A stretch of DNA of 64,000 nucleotides from Pimelobacter simplex (GCF_024662235.1 NZ_CP096276.1:1612001-1676000); one strand, 5' to 3'. Shown: positions 33,240 to 41,805, counted from the stretch's first letter. The notes: generated by a model from the letters alone, not told the origin. Translations and numbers: made by a program.

Positions 33240-33251
33240 CCCCGCACGGGG
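33240..33251. terminator. Short hairpin between convergent SDR and kstR genes
   Basis: CCCCG-CA-CGGGG forms a 5-bp GC stem in the 15-bp gap between the two stop codons. It could act as a bidirectional terminator. No U-tract is present on either side. Confidence 0.4.
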
Positions 33252-33863
33252 TCAGTCGCGGAGGATCAGGTGGATCGCCGTCTCCATGTGCTGCGCGGTC
33301 TCGGCAGCCGTGGAGCGGCCGGTCACCCAGGAGACCAGCGCGGAGAGCCACACGTCGCCGATGACGCGCGCCACGGCGACGTCCTCGTCGGAGACGGCTC
33401 CCTCGCTGGGCTCGCCGCCGTGCATGGCGTGGGTGACGATCGAGGTCATCGCCATGCCGACCACGTGGATCTCGGCGGCGACGCTGCTGTCGGCGAACAT
33501 GAAGGCCCGGGTCAGTGCCTCGGTCAGCTTGGGGTCGCCCTGCATGCCGCGGGCCATCCGCTTGAGCACGTAGAGGACGCGGTCGGCCTGGTTGTCGCCG
33601 GGGATCTCACGCTCGTTGAGCCGGGTGGCGGCCTCGTCGAACTGACGGCCGAGCGCCGAGACCAGCAGGTGGATCTTCGACGGGAAGTAGCGGTAAAGAG
33701 TGCCGAGGGCGACGTCCGCGTGCTCGGCCACGGCGCGCATCTGCACCGCGTCGAAGCCGCCCGACTTGGCCAGCTCGTACGTCGCGTCGAGGATGCGCTT
33801 GCGCCGCTCCCGCTGTGCGGCCGATCCGAGGTCGTCGGACGTGGACGGGTTCGCGATGGTCAC
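33252..33863 (-). CDS. kstR: TetR-type repressor of cholesterol catabolism, KstR
   Basis: Repressor of 203 residues. Its N-terminal half is strikingly like M. tuberculosis KstR (Rv3574): AQRERRKRILDATYELAKSG, then FDAVQMRAVAEHADVALGTL and YRYFPSKIHLLVSALGR. The C-terminal ligand domain keeps LTEALTRAFMFADSSVAAE and IGDVWLSALVSWVTGR. KstR is released from DNA by a cholesterol-derived CoA thioester. GTG 33863 is preceded by AAGGAG. A palindromic KstR box 80 bp upstream suggests autoregulation. Five further boxes lie in this window. Confidence 0.94.
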   Translation of the reverse strand: MTIANPSTSDDLGSAAQRERRKRILDATYELAKSGGFDAVQMRAVAEHADVALGTLYRYFPSKIHLLVSALGRQFDEAATRLNEREIPGDNQADRVLYVLKRMARGMQGDPKLTEALTRAFMFADSSVAAEIHVVGMAMTSIVTHAMHGGEPSEGAVSDEDVAVARVIGDVWLSALVSWVTGRSTAAETAQHMETAIHLILRD

Positions 33864-33943
33864 CGGTACTCCTTGTGAGGTGCTGCGACGAGGCGGGTCG
33901 TTCTGGACCCAGTCGATAGGCTACCGGCAAGTAGCGCATAATT

Positions 33944-33957
33944 TGGAACACGTTCCA
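33944..33957. promoter_or_regulatory. KstR operator between kstR and the glycosyltransferase gene
   Basis: TGGAACACGTTCCA is a full match to TnnAACnnGTTnnA with a symmetric outer arm. It lies 80 bp before the kstR start and 56 bp before the divergent glycosyltransferase start. Autoregulation of kstR is expected. Control of the glycosyltransferase cluster is possible but not shown. Confidence 0.85.
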
Positions 33958-34013
33958 CTACGTTTCTGTTTCGGCCCTGCTCCCCGGGAGCCCGAAAAGG
34001 GGAGAAGTACCTG

Positions 34014-35309
34014 ATGCGAATCGCAATGCTGTCCTACCGCAGCAAGCCGCACGTCGGTGGCCAGGGGATCTACATCCGCCGGCTCACGCGTGAGCTCGCC
34101 GCGCTCGGCCACACCGTCGAGGTGTTCTCCGGTCAGCCCTACCCCGAGCTCGACGAGGGCGTGACGCTGACCAAGGTGCCGAGCCTGGACCTCTACCGAC
34201 CCGGTGACGAGTTCCGCAACCCGCGCCCCAGCGAGTACCGCGACCTCATCGACGTCGAGGAGTGGCTGACCATGCGCAGCGGGGCCTTCCCCGAGCCGGT
34301 CACCTTCAGCAAGCGTGTGGTCAAGGTGCTGAAGGGGCGACGCGACGACTTCGACGTCGTCTTCGACAACCAGACGCTGGCCACGCCGCTGCTCGACATC
34401 GAGGACCCCGCGGGCGTCGGCCTGCCGCTGGCCACCACGATCCACCACCCGATCACCATGGACCGGCGCATCGAGCTCGCCGCCGCGGTCTGGGCCAAGC
34501 GCAAGCAGGGCTCCAGGTGGCGCTTCGAGCTGCCCAAGATCGGCGTGTGGCGCTGGTACTCCTTCCTGAACCAGCAGAAGCGCGCCGCGCCGCGGCTGCG
34601 CCGGGTGATCGTGCCCTCGGAGTCGTCCAAGCGTGACGTCGTCCGCGAGTTCAAGGTCGACCCGGACCGCATCGAGACGATCCTGCTCGGCGTCGACGAC
34701 CGGTTCATGCCCTCGCCGGCGCCGCGCGTCCCCGGGCGCATCCTGGCGATGGCCAGCGCCGACGCTCCGCTCAAGGGCATCTCGGTGCTGCTCGAGGCGT
34801 TCGCCAAGCTCGTCGTCGAGCGCGACCTCGAGCTGGTCCTCGTCACCAAGCCCAAGGAGGGCGGGGTGACCGAGAAGCTCATCGACAAGCTCGGCATCGC
34901 CGACCGGGTGTCGTTCGCCAACGGCCTGACCGACGACGAGCTGGTCGCCCTCATGGGCTCGGCCGAGCTGGCCTGCGTGCCCTCGCTCTACGAGGGCTTC
35001 TCGCTCCCGACCGCCGAGCTGATGGCCTGCGAGACCCCCCTCGTCGTGTCCCGGGCCGGCGCCATCCCCGAGGTCGTGGGCCCCGACGGGCTCTGCGCCG
35101 ACGTGGTCGAGCCCGGCGACGTGGGCGCGCTGACCGCCGCCCTCGCCGGGCTGCTCGACGACCCGGCCCGCCGGGCCGAGATGGGCGCCGCCGGCCGCCG
35201 CCGGGTCAAGGAGCTGTTCAGCTGGAGCGCCGTCGCGGAGAGCACCGCGGCCGTGCTGGAAGACGTGATCGCCGAGTACCGGGCCGAGAAGGCCGAGAAG
35301 AAGGCCTGA
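34014..35309 (+). CDS. Glycosyltransferase family 4 protein
   Basis: GT-B retaining glycosyltransferase of 431 residues. The N-terminal acceptor domain has YRSKPHVGGQGIYIRRLTRE. The C-terminal nucleotide-sugar domain shows SADAPLKGISVLLEAFAKL and the E-x7-E signature in PSLYEGFSLPTAELMAC. The C-terminus is a charged Ala/Glu/Lys helix. Start ATG 34014 has GGGGAGAAG ahead. The next gene follows after 10 bp. Sugar and acceptor are unknown. The GT4, methyltransferase and toroid genes form one unit and may make a glycolipid or modified glycoside, which is inference only. Confidence 0.87.
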   Translation: MRIAMLSYRSKPHVGGQGIYIRRLTRELAALGHTVEVFSGQPYPELDEGVTLTKVPSLDLYRPGDEFRNPRPSEYRDLIDVEEWLTMRSGAFPEPVTFSKRVVKVLKGRRDDFDVVFDNQTLATPLLDIEDPAGVGLPLATTIHHPITMDRRIELAAAVWAKRKQGSRWRFELPKIGVWRWYSFLNQQKRAAPRLRRVIVPSESSKRDVVREFKVDPDRIETILLGVDDRFMPSPAPRVPGRILAMASADAPLKGISVLLEAFAKLVVERDLELVLVTKPKEGGVTEKLIDKLGIADRVSFANGLTDDELVALMGSAELACVPSLYEGFSLPTAELMACETPLVVSRAGAIPEVVGPDGLCADVVEPGDVGALTAALAGLLDDPARRAEMGAAGRRRVKELFSWSAVAESTAAVLEDVIAEYRAEKAEKKA

Positions 35310-35319
35310 GGAGACTGAC

Positions 35320-36069
35320 ATGCTGACCGTTGACTTCGACCGGCTGGGCCTGCAGCCCGGCGACCGCGTCCTCGACATGGGCGCCGGCGCCGGCCGGCAC
35401 AGCTTCGAGATGTACCGCCGCGGCGCGGACGTCATCGCGTTCGACCTCGACGCCGAGGAGCTCGAGGGCGTCCGCAACCTCTTCGTCGCGATGAAGGAGG
35501 CCGGCGAGGTGCCCGCGGGCGCCGAGGCCGACGTCAAGCAGGGCGACGCGCTCGCACTGCCCTTCGCCGACGGCGAGTTCGACCGGATCGTGTGCTCGGA
35601 GGTGCTCGAGCACATCCACGACGACGTCGCCGCGATCCGCGAGCTGATCCGGGTGCTGCGCCCCGGCGGCACCCTCGCTGTGACCGTGCCCCGCTGGCTG
35701 CCCGAGGTCATCAACTGGCGCCTCTCGGCCGACTACCACAACGCCGAGGGCGGGCACATCCGGATCTACACCGACCACGAGCTGGTCGACAAGGTCACCA
35801 AGGGCGGCCGGTTCAACGACGGCACGCCGGGTGAGGCGATGCTCTTCGAGGGCAAGAGCTACACCCACGGCCTGCACGCGCCGTACTGGTGGATCAAGTG
35901 CGCCGTGGGCGTCGAGAACGACACGCACCCGCTCGCCAAGGCGTACCACAAGCTGCTGGTCTGGGAGATCATGAAGCAGCCCAAGACGCTCCAGCTCGCC
36001 GGCAAGGTCCTCGACCCGATGATCGGCAAGTCGATGGTGCTCTACTTCCGCAAGCCGGAGACCGCGTGA
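35320..36069 (+). CDS. Class I SAM-dependent methyltransferase
   Basis: Methyltransferase of 249 residues. SAM-binding motif I is VLDMGAGAGRHSFEM at about residues 15-29, the acidic loop is VIAFDLDAEEL, and post-I motif is FDRIVCSEVLEHI. A long C-terminal lid carries aromatic residues (ADYHNAEGGHIRIYT; HAPYWWIKCAVG). Family UbiE/MenG-like Methyltransf_11; substrate unknown. GAGGAG precedes the ATG, and the stop overlaps the next GTG by 4 bp. Confidence 0.85.
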   Translation: MLTVDFDRLGLQPGDRVLDMGAGAGRHSFEMYRRGADVIAFDLDAEELEGVRNLFVAMKEAGEVPAGAEADVKQGDALALPFADGEFDRIVCSEVLEHIHDDVAAIRELIRVLRPGGTLAVTVPRWLPEVINWRLSADYHNAEGGHIRIYTDHELVDKVTKGGRFNDGTPGEAMLFEGKSYTHGLHAPYWWIKCAVGVENDTHPLAKAYHKLLVWEIMKQPKTLQLAGKVLDPMIGKSMVLYFRKPETA

Positions 36070-37205
36070 CCGCCGTGCCCGAGGTGGCCCTGTCGCGGCT
36101 GCCGTACGTCGACGGCGTGCTGTCGGCGCAGCAGGTCGCCGACACCGCGGCGGCGATCGCGGCGATGCAGGAGCCGTGGGGCGCCGTCCCGTGGACGACC
36201 GGCGAGCACGTCGACATCTGGAACCACGTCGAGGCCGCCATGGCGATGCTCGTCGGCGGCCAGGTCGAGGCGGCCGAGCGCGCCTACGCGTGGGTGCCGA
36301 CGATGCAGCGCGCCGACGGCTCGTGGCCGATGAAGATCGTCGGTGGCGAGGCGGAGGACGAGCGCGGCGAGGTCAACATGTCGGCGTACTTCGCGGTGGG
36401 GCTGTGGCACCACTGGCTGGTGCGCCGCGACATCCGGTTCGTCGAGCGCTACTGGCCCTCGGTGCGGGCCGGGCTCGACTTCGTGGTCTCGCTCCAGGAG
36501 CCCTTCGGCGGCATCCGCTGGACGCCGGTCGACGACTTCTGCCTGCTCACCGGCAACTCCTCGATCTACCACTCGCTGCGCGCCGGCGTCGCGCTGGCCG
36601 ACCTGATGGACGACCCGCAGCCGGAGTGGGAGCTGGCCGGCGGCCGGCTCGGGCACGCCGTGCGCACCCACCCCGACCGGTTCGCCGACAAGGCGAGCTA
36701 CTCGATGGACTGGTACTACCCGGTCCTGGGCGGCCCGGTCCGCGGAGACGCCGCCCGGGCGCTGCTGGCCAAGCGCTGGGACGACTTCGTCGTGCCGGGC
36801 CTCGGCATCCACTGCGTCGACACCAACCCGTGGGTGACCGGCGCCGAGACCTGCGAGCTGGCGATGGCGCTCGACGTCATCGGCGACCCCGAGTCGAGCC
36901 GCCGGGCGCTGCAGCTGGTCACCGAGATGCAGCACCTGCGCGAGTCCGACGGGCGCTACTGGACCGGCTGGGTCTACTCCGACCCGACCCGCCCGGCGCC
37001 CGAGGGCGAGCCGCGCGACGTCTACTGGCCGCACGAGCACACGACGTACACGGCTGCAGCGGTGGTCCTCGCCGTCGACGCGCTGGGGGAGACCTACGGC
37101 CACGCCACCCCGGGCTCGGGGATCATGCGCGGCACCTCGCTCGCCCCGCACTTCGACGAGATCGCGCTCGAGTGCGAGTGCGCCTCAGAGCCGGTCGCCC
37201 GCTGA
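36066..37205 (+). CDS. Alpha/alpha-toroid protein (prenyltransferase/squalene-cyclase-like)
   Basis: Protein of 379 residues made of repeating helix pairs with toroid-type motifs: YAWVPTMQRADGSWPMKIV, then LQEPFGGIRWTP and MQHLRESDGRYWTGW. These QxxDGSW-like repeats are typical of the terpene-cyclase/prenyltransferase alpha-alpha barrel. The DxDD acid motif of squalene cyclases is not seen, so enzymatic activity is uncertain. A glycoside-hydrolase-type toroid is an alternative. GTG 36066 is coupled to the methyltransferase. Its last 21 bp overlap the convergent methyltransferase gene. Confidence 0.62.
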   Translation: MTAVPEVALSRLPYVDGVLSAQQVADTAAAIAAMQEPWGAVPWTTGEHVDIWNHVEAAMAMLVGGQVEAAERAYAWVPTMQRADGSWPMKIVGGEAEDERGEVNMSAYFAVGLWHHWLVRRDIRFVERYWPSVRAGLDFVVSLQEPFGGIRWTPVDDFCLLTGNSSIYHSLRAGVALADLMDDPQPEWELAGGRLGHAVRTHPDRFADKASYSMDWYYPVLGGPVRGDAARALLAKRWDDFVVPGLGIHCVDTNPWVTGAETCELAMALDVIGDPESSRRALQLVTEMQHLRESDGRYWTGWVYSDPTRPAPEGEPRDVYWPHEHTTYTAAAVVLAVDALGETYGHATPGSGIMRGTSLAPHFDEIALECECASEPVAR

Positions 37206-37841
37206 GCCGTGGGTGCGCTGCAGGACGCGGAGCGAGCCGGTCACGGCGACCTCGGTGAAGGCCCCGCTCGCGAGCGCGGGCAGGTAGATCAGCTCGTACG
37301 GCGGCCGCCCGCCGTCCGCGGGGTCGGGGAAGACGTCGTGGATGGCGAGGTAGCCGCCGGCCTCGACCCAGTGCGCCCAGCCCGCGAAGTCGGCGCGGGC
37401 CGGCTCCTCGCCGTGCCCGCCGTCGATGAACAGCAGGGACAGCGGCGTGCGCCAGTGGGCCGCCACCGTCGTGGACTGCCCGACGACCGCGACCACCTGC
37501 TCCTCGAGCCCGGCGCGGGCGATGTTCTTGCGGAACTGGCCCAGCGTGTCCATCAGGCCGAGCTCGGGGTCGACCACGCTGGTGTCGTGGTGCTCCCAGC
37601 CCGCCTGGTTCTCCTCGGAGCCGCGGTGGTGGTCGACGGTGAAGACCGTGCCGCCCACCTGGCGCGCGGCCGCGCCGAGGTAGATCGCGGACTTGCCGCA
37701 GTAGGTGCCGACCTCCAGCACCGGACCGTGGGGGAGTCGCTCCAGCGCGATCCGGTGGAGCAGGGCACCCTCGTCCTCGGGCATGAAGCCCTTGGCCGCA
37801 CGGGCGTGGTCCAGCAGGTCGGACGGCATGGTGTCGGTCAC
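37185..37841 (-). CDS. Class I SAM-dependent methyltransferase (Methyltransf_24 type)
   Basis: Protein of 218 residues with SAM motif VLEVGTYCGKSAIYLG, FTVDHHRGSEENQ and the post-motif LLFIDGGHGEEPARADFAGW, the pattern of the CmcI/Methyltransf_24 group. GTG 37841 is used; ATG 37829 is also possible. It is transcribed towards the toroid gene, and its start lies 19 bp from the KstR box at 37861, so it may share KstR control with fadE34. Substrate unknown. Confidence 0.8.
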   Translation of the reverse strand: MTDTMPSDLLDHARAAKGFMPEDEGALLHRIALERLPHGPVLEVGTYCGKSAIYLGAAARQVGGTVFTVDHHRGSEENQAGWEHHDTSVVDPELGLMDTLGQFRKNIARAGLEEQVVAVVGQSTTVAAHWRTPLSLLFIDGGHGEEPARADFAGWAHWVEAGGYLAIHDVFPDPADGGRPPYELIYLPALASGAFTEVAVTGSLRVLQRTHGSAGDRL

Positions 37842-37860
37842 CGGGCCACTCTAGTAGAGT

Positions 37861-37874
37861 TAGAACGCGTTCTA
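37861..37874. promoter_or_regulatory. KstR operator before the FadE34-like gene
   Basis: TAGAACGCGTTCTA is a perfect 14-bp palindrome and a full match to TnnAACnnGTTnnA. It stands 17 bp before the FadE34-like ATG and 19 bp from the divergent methyltransferase start, so both promoters may be affected. Confidence 0.88.
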
Positions 37875-37891
37875 GTTCTTGAGGAGCATCG

Positions 37892-39955
37892 ATGTCGATC
37901 GGGATCAGCGACGAGCAGGCCGAGCTCGCCGACAGCCTGCGCAAGTGGGCCGCGAGCCTCGCGCCGCTGGCGGCCGTGCGCGCCGCCGAGGGCGATGCCT
38001 CCGCGACCTTCGCGGACGTGTGGTCCGCCGCCGACGAGATGGGCATCGCCGCGATCGCGGTGCCCGAGTCGGCCGGCGGCGGGGGCGGCACCGTCCTCGA
38101 CCAGGCCGTCGCCCTGGAGGCCTGCGCCCACGAGCTGGTCCCCGGCGGACTCCTCGGCGCCGCGATCGGGTCGTTGCTGACCTCGCGCCCGGGTCGCTAC
38201 GGCGTGCAGGTGCACCCCGGCGGCGTCGTCTGGGACGGCGGCAGCGCCGCCGAGTCCCTCCTGCTCGGGACCGGCGAGGTCGTGGCCGAGCCCGGCCTCG
38301 ACCTGAGTGCGCGCCATGCCCGGGTCGCCGCCGGCTCTGCCGACTCCGACGGCGCGGCGGACGAGCGCCGCCGGCTCCTCGCCGTCACCCTCGCCGCCGC
38401 CGAGGCCGCGGGCGTTGCCCGCTGGTGCCTGGGGACGGCCGTCGACTACGCCAAGGTGCGCGAGCAGTTCGGCCAGAAGATCGGCGCCTTCCAGGCGATC
38501 AAGCACCTGTGCGCCCAGATGCTGGAGACCGCCGAGTCGGTCACCGCCGCCGCCTGGGACGCCGCGGGCGCGGCTGCCCTCGCCACCGACGCGGCGGACG
38601 CCGACGACTCGGCCGACGGCGCCGAGCAGTGGGCGTTCGCCGTGGACGTCGCGCAGGCGACCTGCTTCGACGGCGCGGTCGAGGTCGCCAAGGCCTGCAT
38701 CCAGGTGCTGGGCGGGATCGGGTTCACCTACGAGCACGACGCCCACCTCTACCTGCGCCGGGCCCTGTCCCTGCGCGCCCTCGTCGGCTCCGCCGATGCC
38801 GCCGCCGAGCGGCTGACCGCCGCCGCGGTGACCGGCACCCGCCGCCGCGTCGACGTCGACCTCGAGGGCCGCGACGAGGACATCCGGCCCGTGGCCCGGA
38901 CCACCTCGGAGCAGATCGCCGCGCTGCCGGCGGCCGAGCAGCGCGCGGCCCTCGTGGACGCGGGCTACCTGACGCCGCACTGGCCGGCGCCCTACGGTCT
39001 CGGGGCCGATCCCGCCACGCAGCTGGTCATCGACCAGGAACTGGGCCGGGCCGGCGTCGTACGGCCGGACCTGGTGATCGCCGGCTGGGCCGTCCCGACC
39101 ATCCTCGCCCACGGCACCGACGCCCAGCGCGAACGGTTCGTACGCCCCTCGCTCCTCGGCGAGCTGACCTGGTGCCAGCTCTTCTCCGAGCCCGGCTCCG
39201 GCTCCGACCTCGCCTCGCTGCGCACCCGCGCGGTCCGCGTCGACGGCGGTTGGTCGCTGACCGGCCAGAAGGTGTGGACGTCGGTCGCCGAGCGCGCCGA
39301 CTGGGGCATCTGCCTGGCCCGCACCGACCCCGACGCCCCGCAGCACAAGGGCATCACGTACTTCCTGGTCGACATGAAGGCGGCCGGGCTCGAGGTCCGC
39401 CCCCTGCGCGAGATCACCGGCGAGGCCCTGTTCAACGAGGTCTTCCTCGACGACGTCTTCGTCCCCGACGACTGCGTCGTCGCCGAGCCCGGCGACGGCT
39501 GGAAGCTCGCCCGCACCACCCTCGCCAACGAGCGCGTCGCCATGGCCAGCGCCCGCCTCACCAAGAGCGTCGAGCGCGCCGTCGAGCTCGCCGCCACCCG
39601 CGACCTCGGCCCCGTCGCCCGTACCAAGGTCGGCCACCAGGTCGCCCTCGCCACCGTCTGCGCCCTCCTCGGCGTCCGCACCACCCTCCGCGCCCTCGGC
39701 GGCCACGGCCCCGGCGCCGAGTCCAGTGTCGCCAAGCTCCTCGGCGTCCGCAGCCGCCAGGACTCCTCCGAGCTCGTCGTCACCCTCCAGGGCGACGACC
39801 TCGCCCTCCTCGCCACCCTCGGCAAGGAGTCCGGCGACCCCCTCGCCGCCGACGTCTGGGAGCAGCTCAACACCCGCTGCCTGTCGATCGCGGGGGGCAC
39901 GACGCAGATCCTGCGGAACGTGGCGGCGGAGCGGATCCTGGGGCTGCCGCGCTAG
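37892..39955 (+). CDS. fadE34: Two-domain acyl-CoA dehydrogenase, FadE34/ChsE3-like
   Basis: Flavin enzyme of 687 residues made of two tandem acyl-CoA dehydrogenase domains. The N-terminal one (about residues 1-315) has ACAD helices YAKVREQFGQKIGAFQAIKH and QVLGGIGFTYEHDAHLYLRR. The C-terminal one (about 325-687) has FAD/substrate segments LFSEPGSGSDLASLRTRA and GQKVWTS and ends in IAGGTTQILRNVAAERILGL. FadE34 (Rv3573c) has this fused layout, neighbours kstR in M. tuberculosis and desaturates C24 steroid acyl-CoA. ATG 37892 has GAGGAG 6 nt upstream and a KstR box ahead. Confidence 0.87.
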   Translation: MSIGISDEQAELADSLRKWAASLAPLAAVRAAEGDASATFADVWSAADEMGIAAIAVPESAGGGGGTVLDQAVALEACAHELVPGGLLGAAIGSLLTSRPGRYGVQVHPGGVVWDGGSAAESLLLGTGEVVAEPGLDLSARHARVAAGSADSDGAADERRRLLAVTLAAAEAAGVARWCLGTAVDYAKVREQFGQKIGAFQAIKHLCAQMLETAESVTAAAWDAAGAAALATDAADADDSADGAEQWAFAVDVAQATCFDGAVEVAKACIQVLGGIGFTYEHDAHLYLRRALSLRALVGSADAAAERLTAAAVTGTRRRVDVDLEGRDEDIRPVARTTSEQIAALPAAEQRAALVDAGYLTPHWPAPYGLGADPATQLVIDQELGRAGVVRPDLVIAGWAVPTILAHGTDAQRERFVRPSLLGELTWCQLFSEPGSGSDLASLRTRAVRVDGGWSLTGQKVWTSVAERADWGICLARTDPDAPQHKGITYFLVDMKAAGLEVRPLREITGEALFNEVFLDDVFVPDDCVVAEPGDGWKLARTTLANERVAMASARLTKSVERAVELAATRDLGPVARTKVGHQVALATVCALLGVRTTLRALGGHGPGAESSVAKLLGVRSRQDSSELVVTLQGDDLALLATLGKESGDPLAADVWEQLNTRCLSIAGGTTQILRNVAAERILGLPR

Positions 39956-40157
39956 GAGTCACGCTGGCCAGGAGGTGCCGGAAGCTGCGCAGCGCGTTGA
40001 GGACGTCCTCGATGCCGCGCTGGAGGTGGGGGTCGAAGCGGGCGTCGGAACTGGTCATCGTGGTCCTCCGAGATGGGCGGGTGCGGCGAACCTAGGTCGC
40101 CTCGACCTCGCCCGCCAGGGTGGTGCCGGTCCCTGTCGGAGATCGTCGATCCTCCGC
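39956..40157 (-). pseudogene. Degraded copy of the esterase 3' end and downstream leader
   Basis: The stretch 40056-40157 aligns with 40399-40500: both hold GGAGATCGTCGAT, CCTCGACCTCGC and a CCTCC ribosome site before a CAT. Read on the minus strand, the older copy encodes GSTIS, then after one extra base TGTGTTLAGEVEAT and a stop. The intact esterase ends GESTISTGTAAPLASEVEGT. So the end of a second esterase copy plus its downstream leader remains, with a frameshift. A 63-codon reading frame starting at 40058 (MTSSDARFDPHLQRG) follows it but runs into fadE34 in antisense and is probably not a full gene. Confidence 0.6.
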
Positions 40158-40182
40158 CGGGGGAGACCTCACGGCCCCCCAG

Positions 40183-40401
40183 CTAGCCGCGCGCGTCGAT
40201 GCGGTCGAGGGTCGACTGCATCCGGTCGAGGCGCTGGTCGACCTTGTCGAAGCGCTGGTCGACCTGGTCGAAGCGCCGGTCGACGTCGAGGAGCCCTTCG
40301 GTGATCAGCTGCTTGTTCTCGTCGAGCAACTCGTAGATCGCTGCGATGTCATTGGTGTTGCGCTCGATACGGAGCTCGAGCTCGGCGTTGGATGCGGCCA
40401 T
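40183..40401 (-). CDS. Small coiled-coil protein (72 residues)
   Basis: Protein of 72 residues with heptad-rich sequence throughout (LELRIERNTNDIAAIYELLD, then three DVDRRFDQ/VDQRFDK/VDQRLDR repeats), predicting a coiled coil. No domain recognised. ATG 40401 has a strong GGGAGGA ribosome site 5 nt upstream. It lies 35 bp downstream of the esterase gene on the same strand, so co-transcription is likely. The repeated VDQRxD unit suggests internal duplication. Confidence 0.65.
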   Translation of the reverse strand: MAASNAELELRIERNTNDIAAIYELLDENKQLITEGLLDVDRRFDQVDQRFDKVDQRLDRMQSTLDRIDARG

Positions 40402-40436
40402 GGTGTCCTCCCGAGATGGGTGCGTGCACCGGAAAT

Positions 40437-41741
40437 CTATGTCCCCTCGACCTCGCTCGCCAGCGGTGCCGCCGTACCTGTGGAGATCGTCGATTCCCCA
40501 CCCCGCAAGGCCTCCCGCCGCCACCGGTTCCAGTGCCAGTGCAAGAACCGGTCCGTCGCCCGCACCAGGTGCTGCGACCGGATCGACGGGAAGATGTCGA
40601 ACGCGTGCTGGGCGCCCGGCAGCTCCGCATAGGTGACGCTGCGCTTCGACGTCGCCCGCAGTACGGCGACGAACGCGCGCGCCTGCCCCGGGTCGACGAG
40701 CGTGTCGCGTGCCCCGTGGACGACGAAGAAGTCGGGGGCGTCCGCGGTGACCCGGAGCAGGGGGCTGGCCTGCTCGAAGACCTCGCGCTCCTTGCGCGGC
40801 GACTTCTTGAACACGATGGGGGCGAGGAAGTGGTCGCGCATCTGCTCGGCGGTGCGCAGTCCGCTGGCGCCGGCCAGGTCGTAGACGCCGTAGTAGGGGA
40901 CCGCGGCCTGGACCGTGGTGTCGGCCGACTCGAAGCCGGGCTGGAACTCCGGGGCGTTGGGGGTCACCGCGGCGAGCGCGGTGAGGTGGCCGCCGGCCGA
41001 CCCACCCGTGATCGCCACGTACGACGGGTCGCCGCCGTAGGACGCGATGTTCTCCTTGATCCAGGCGATCGCGGCCTTGACGTCGACGATCTGCGCCGGC
41101 CACGGGTCCCGCGGCGCGAGCCGGTAGTTGATCGCCACGCACACCCAGCCGCGTGCGGCCATGTGCTGCATGAGGGGCAGGCCCTGCTGGTCCTTGTTGC
41201 CGATCGTCCAGCCGCCGCCGTGCACCTGCAGCAGCACCGGCGCGCCGGCGGCGGGGGTCACCTCGGAGGTGTAGACGTCCAGCACCCCCCGCCCGCCGTA
41301 CGCCGTGAAGGGGATGTCGCGGTGCACCTCGACCCCCGCCCGGCGGGCCGCCCGCCCGAAGGCGAACGGGTTGGCCAGACGCCGCCAGGGCGTGGCGAGG
41401 TCGGCCGGGGTGGGCTTGGCGTCGAGCTCCTCGACGTAGTCGACGCCGAGGCCCTCGACGAGCGCCTCCTCGGCGTCGGCGGCGGCCTTGCGGCTCTGGC
41501 CGATCAGGTAGACCAGGCCGGCCGAGGACAGCCCGGCGAGGGCGAGGCCCGGTGCCGAGCGGCGCCGCTTGCCGGCGTGCCCCACGGCGTCGGCGACGGT
41601 CAGTCCGAGCACGTGCGGAGCGAGCTCACCGGTCAGCCAGCCCGCGAAGAACGCGGGGATCCCGGTGCGGAAGCCGGGGAGGGGCCGGATGGCGTTGGCG
41701 GTCAGCGCGGCGGTGATCGCCTGGCGCCGTACGAATCCCAT
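40437..41741 (-). CDS. Alpha/beta hydrolase, hormone-sensitive-lipase family (LipC-like esterase)
   Basis: Carboxylesterase-like protein of 434 residues. The N-terminal 100 residues are hydrophobic, possibly membrane-associated. The hydrolase core has the oxyanion motif VHGGGWTIGN, nucleophile Ser in TGGSAGGHL, acid in GARDTLVDP and histidine in GAQHAFD, the full catalytic set of the HSL family. ATG 41741 is chosen from conserved-looking MGFVRRQAIT. It is divergent from the WS/DGAT gene with a KstR-like box between them, suggesting a joint role in ester-lipid turnover. Confidence 0.85.
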   Translation of the reverse strand: MGFVRRQAITAALTANAIRPLPGFRTGIPAFFAGWLTGELAPHVLGLTVADAVGHAGKRRRSAPGLALAGLSSAGLVYLIGQSRKAAADAEEALVEGLGVDYVEELDAKPTPADLATPWRRLANPFAFGRAARRAGVEVHRDIPFTAYGGRGVLDVYTSEVTPAAGAPVLLQVHGGGWTIGNKDQQGLPLMQHMAARGWVCVAINYRLAPRDPWPAQIVDVKAAIAWIKENIASYGGDPSYVAITGGSAGGHLTALAAVTPNAPEFQPGFESADTTVQAAVPYYGVYDLAGASGLRTAEQMRDHFLAPIVFKKSPRKEREVFEQASPLLRVTADAPDFFVVHGARDTLVDPGQARAFVAVLRATSKRSVTYAELPGAQHAFDIFPSIRSQHLVRATDRFLHWHWNRWRREALRGGESTISTGTAAPLASEVEGT

Positions 41742-41773
41742 GACCCGAGGATATCCGGCTCGTTGTGACAAAC

Positions 41774-41787
41774 TGATACACGTTCTA
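41774..41787. promoter_or_regulatory. KstR-like operator between esterase and WS/DGAT genes
   Basis: TGATACACGTTCTA keeps T, AC, GTT and A of TnnAACnnGTTnnA but has TAC for AAC in the left half. It stands 18 bp before the WS/DGAT ATG and 32 bp from the divergent esterase start. It is the weakest of the six boxes. Confidence 0.6.
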
Positions 41788-41805
41788 GGACGCATGGGGG
41801 TACGG

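Noticed and set aside
39867..40058. 63-codon minus-strand frame beginning MTSSDARFDPHLQRG as an independent gene
   Set aside because: It has a ribosome site, but this is inherited from the duplicated leader, and its C-terminal half is antisense to fadE34. Treated as part of the duplication relic.
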